The position numbers were made by a program, and so were the translations under genes. The notes under the pieces are model-generated. The model saw nothing but the letters and a program-made list of their open reading frames with translations. It did no database searches and was not told where the DNA came from. Source: Flavobacteriaceae bacterium (GTDB lineage Bacteria > Bacteroidota > Bacteroidia > Flavobacteriales > Flavobacteriaceae). From it: 64,000 nt of DNA. Position 1 is the first letter of the stretch, and each line of letters begins with the position of its first letter. Positions 61,969 through 64,000 of this stretch are shown one piece after another. Location of the stretch: contig JABAZA010000056.1 of NCBI GenBank assembly GCA_018608725.1, forward strand, positions 8,200 through 72,199, given 5' to 3'.

Positions 61969-64000
61969 GATGGTTTTCTATAAATTAGAATTCCTTGACC
62001 TAAAATTAGCAATACCAATAAAATACTACTAACTAAACTAATATTTGAACCTGTTGTCACAACGGAGGGGTTAAACTTAAATACTACGGTATGCGTCCCT
62101 TTAGGAATTTCTAAGCCACGAAGGATATAGTTTACGTTGTAATGTTTTACTTCTACACCATCAATAGTGGCGTTCCAACCATTCTTATAGTAAACCTCCG
62201 AAAATACTGCAAAGCCATCTTCAGTGGTCTTGGTTTCATAAACCAAATGATTGAGTTTATAATCAACTAATTGAATTGAAGCCATGGAATCTTTCACAAA
62301 ACGTTTGGATTTCAAATCTGAAGCATTGGCTATTGCTGTTGTTTTTGTATTTATTTTATCCAACGCTAAAATTTCTTCATCTGGCGTTTCAAATGATTCA
62401 ATTGCATCTACAAACCAAGCATTTCCATTGGTATTTTCATTTTCAAAATACAGGACTTCACCTTCTTTATTTTGATAAATAATATACTTGGTATTGAGCA
62501 TATTCAGAACTTCAAAGTTAGTTTTGTCGATATGAAATTCTTGTACCGCTTTAAAACGACGCAATTTTGCAGCATGATATCCTTCTATTGAGTTGTGAAA
62601 ATAAGACGATTTAGTAGAATTATCAGACCTATCAAGAACTCTAAAATTTGTGGTGTCTTTTAATAATTCTTTATCAATTGTACTTGCCTGATACGGACGA
62701 TCTACTTTTAGTGCTGAAACAAAATTGTCATTATTCACATAACGACGGTCCACCCCTACCAGATCCAAAATAAGAAGGAGTCCCAAAATAACGATTGTAG
62801 TGTTTTGAGTAATTTTTTGTTTGAGATAGATAAAAATCAATCCTCCAACTGCTAAGACCAATAACAAAGTTCGCAATGCATCTTCTGTAAAAATAGCACT
62901 GCGATCTAACCTTAAAGCTTCTACAAAAGAAGCTCCATAATATTCTTTAAATTGTCCATCACTGCTTCCAACAAAATCAAATAAGCTGTTTTTGAAAATT
63001 AAAAATACTACTGTTAATCCTGCAACAATTCCCAATGACTTTTTTAAGGCCTCTAATTTCGTTTTTGAGCTTCGATCTTTATGAAATAATTGCGCCAATC
63101 CTAAGGCAGCTAACAAAGGGATACACAGTTCTAAAAGGACTTGAATGGAACTCACTGCTCTAAACTTATTATAGAGTGGTACATAGTCAATAAAAAAATC
63201 AGTGAGAAACGATAGGTTTTTTCCATAGGATAATAACAAAGACATCAAAACACCAGCAATTAACCACCATTTGAAACGGCCTTGGTATAGAAACAATGCC
63301 AACACAAAAAGAAAAATCACAACGGCTCCAATGTAAGCGGGTGCTTCCACAATAGGTTGATCGCCCCAATACATGGGTGCTTGTTTAGATTCCTGAAGTG
63401 CTTGTATAGGCGTTGCTCCCAAAGCTCTGAAAGCCTTGTAGGTCTCCGAATCTTTTCCAATATCTTCTCTATTTCCTCCGCCCATAAATCGAGGAATGAA
63501 CAGATTAAATGTTTCTAATTTACCATAACTAAATTGCGTGATATAGTCCTTATCCAATCCTGTTGTTTGCTCTTTAGGACTGCCATCGGGGTTGATTGTC
63601 AATTCACTCTTTCCGCGGGTGCTTTCTTTGGCGTATTCGCTAGTGGCCATCAAATTAGTGGCATTCATAGAAAACGCAAAAACAGCGGCTATAAACAGAA
63701 CAGCAGTAGCTTTAAAAAATGCGGGAAGTTCTTTTGATTTGATTGCATGTACTAAATATGTAATCCCTAAAATTATAATTAAAAACCCTAAATAGTAAGT
63801 CATTTGTGGGTGGTTGGTCACAAGTTCTAAACCAGACGCTAGTGCCGTGATTATAAACCCTAAATAATAGCGTTTTTGGAAGGTCAAAATAATTCCAGAT
63901 AATACTAGCGGCATATAGGCAATTGCATGGGCTTTGGCATTATGTCCTACTCCTAGAATGATAATCAAATAGGTAGAAAACCCGAACGAGAGGGCTCCCA
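61965..64000 (-). CDS. YfhO-like integral membrane protein (partial, 5' end outside window)
   Basis: The frame is open to the right edge: bases 63969-64000 read '...GALSFGFSTY' into 'LIIILGVGHNAKAHAIAY', so the TTG at 63968 is not a real start and the gene continues outside. The visible ~678 residues have about ten membrane helices and a C-terminal extracytoplasmic domain ('VYETKTTEDGFAVFSEVYYKNGWNATIDG', 'ILRGLEIPKGTHTVVFKF'), the GT-C-related YfhO family. It is linked to cell-surface sugar transfer in Gram-positive bacteria; the role here is unknown. Confidence 0.87.
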   Translation of the reverse strand, partial: GALSFGFSTYLIIILGVGHNAKAHAIAYMPLVLSGIILTFQKRYYLGFIITALASGLELVTNHPQMTYYLGFLIIILGITYLVHAIKSKELPAFFKATAVLFIAAVFAFSMNATNLMATSEYAKESTRGKSELTINPDGSPKEQTTGLDKDYITQFSYGKLETFNLFIPRFMGGGNREDIGKDSETYKAFRALGATPIQALQESKQAPMYWGDQPIVEAPAYIGAVVIFLFVLALFLYQGRFKWWLIAGVLMSLLLSYGKNLSFLTDFFIDYVPLYNKFRAVSSIQVLLELCIPLLAALGLAQLFHKDRSSKTKLEALKKSLGIVAGLTVVFLIFKNSLFDFVGSSDGQFKEYYGASFVEALRLDRSAIFTEDALRTLLLVLAVGGLIFIYLKQKITQNTTIVILGLLLILDLVGVDRRYVNNDNFVSALKVDRPYQASTIDKELLKDTTNFRVLDRSDNSTKSSYFHNSIEGYHAAKLRRFKAVQEFHIDKTNFEVLNMLNTKYIIYQNKEGEVLYFENENTNGNAWFVDAIESFETPDEEILALDKINTKTTAIANASDLKSKRFVKDSMASIQLVDYKLNHLVYETKTTEDGFAVFSEVYYKNGWNATIDGVEVKHYNVNYILRGLEIPKGTHTVVFKFNPSVVTTGSNISLVSSILLVLLILGQGILIYRKPS

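Overview
The window looks like part of the chromosome of a member of the Flavobacteriaceae (Bacteroidota). The DNA is AT-rich. Several genes are preceded by the Bacteroidota-type -7 element TAnnTTTG. The gene families are typical of that group: a PorV/PorQ-like outer-membrane protein, a DUF4105/Lnb-like protein, BatA, DUF2795, DUF2807, a YfhO-like protein and SecA without the C-terminal zinc motif. No rRNA, tRNA, CRISPR array, prophage or complete insertion sequence was seen. Most of the window is ordinary core genome, and the less ordinary material lies in small details.

Layout. 1-8.1 kb: the end of a probable DEAD-box helicase, a secreted carboxypeptidase-regulatory-domain protein, then a leftward block yidC, pyrG, a cyclophilin-FKBP fusion and recQ. 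8.2-12.7 kb: kdsD, tatC, an AhpD-like protein and lptB (LPS and envelope export), meeting leftward DUF808 and pssA genes. 12.8-18.6 kb: a PorV-like protein and a DUF4105/Lnb-like protein, an ABC-F ATPase with a methyltransferase-like partner, a corrinoid adenosyltransferase and DUF2795. 18.7-22.0 kb: secA. 22.5-28.6 kb: a fatty-acid oxidation operon (marR, bifunctional dehydrogenase/hydratase, thiolase, acyl-CoA dehydrogenase) with two matched palindromes at its promoter, interrupted by the relic of a four-helix-bundle gene and closed by a cloverleaf-like inverted-repeat element. 28.8-34.3 kb: secreted proteins (M1 peptidase, sortilin-like BNR protein, Cu/Zn superoxide dismutase). 34.4-41.4 kb: DUF1456, an ECF sigma factor with a membrane partner, an acyltransferase and CoA-type NUDIX pair, a lipoprotein cyclophilin, an M3 peptidase and oxyR.

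41.4-45.3 kb: two small leftward genes, then a PadR, PspC, DUF2807, DUF2007 operon likely tied to envelope stress. 45.3-52.1 kb: a serine carboxypeptidase, a glycosyltransferase with an added nucleotide-binding tail, BatA coupled to a dihydroorotase homologue that has lost its metal ligands, a small membrane protein and an esterase. 52.1-56.6 kb: a PhnP-like hydrolase, a conserved protein I cannot name, bcp and nth with overlapping promoters (this Nth lacks iron-sulfur cysteines), an unlisted 47-residue gene and a second ECF sigma factor with a perfect palindrome before its start. 56.8-64 kb: uvrA, a secreted protein with a very basic tail, then a glycosyltransferase and a YfhO-like protein that runs off the right edge.

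No large novel system was found. The best leads are regulatory palindromes, degenerate enzymes kept in operons, small conserved proteins and palindromic intergenic elements. All family assignments come from reading motifs by eye, with no database search.
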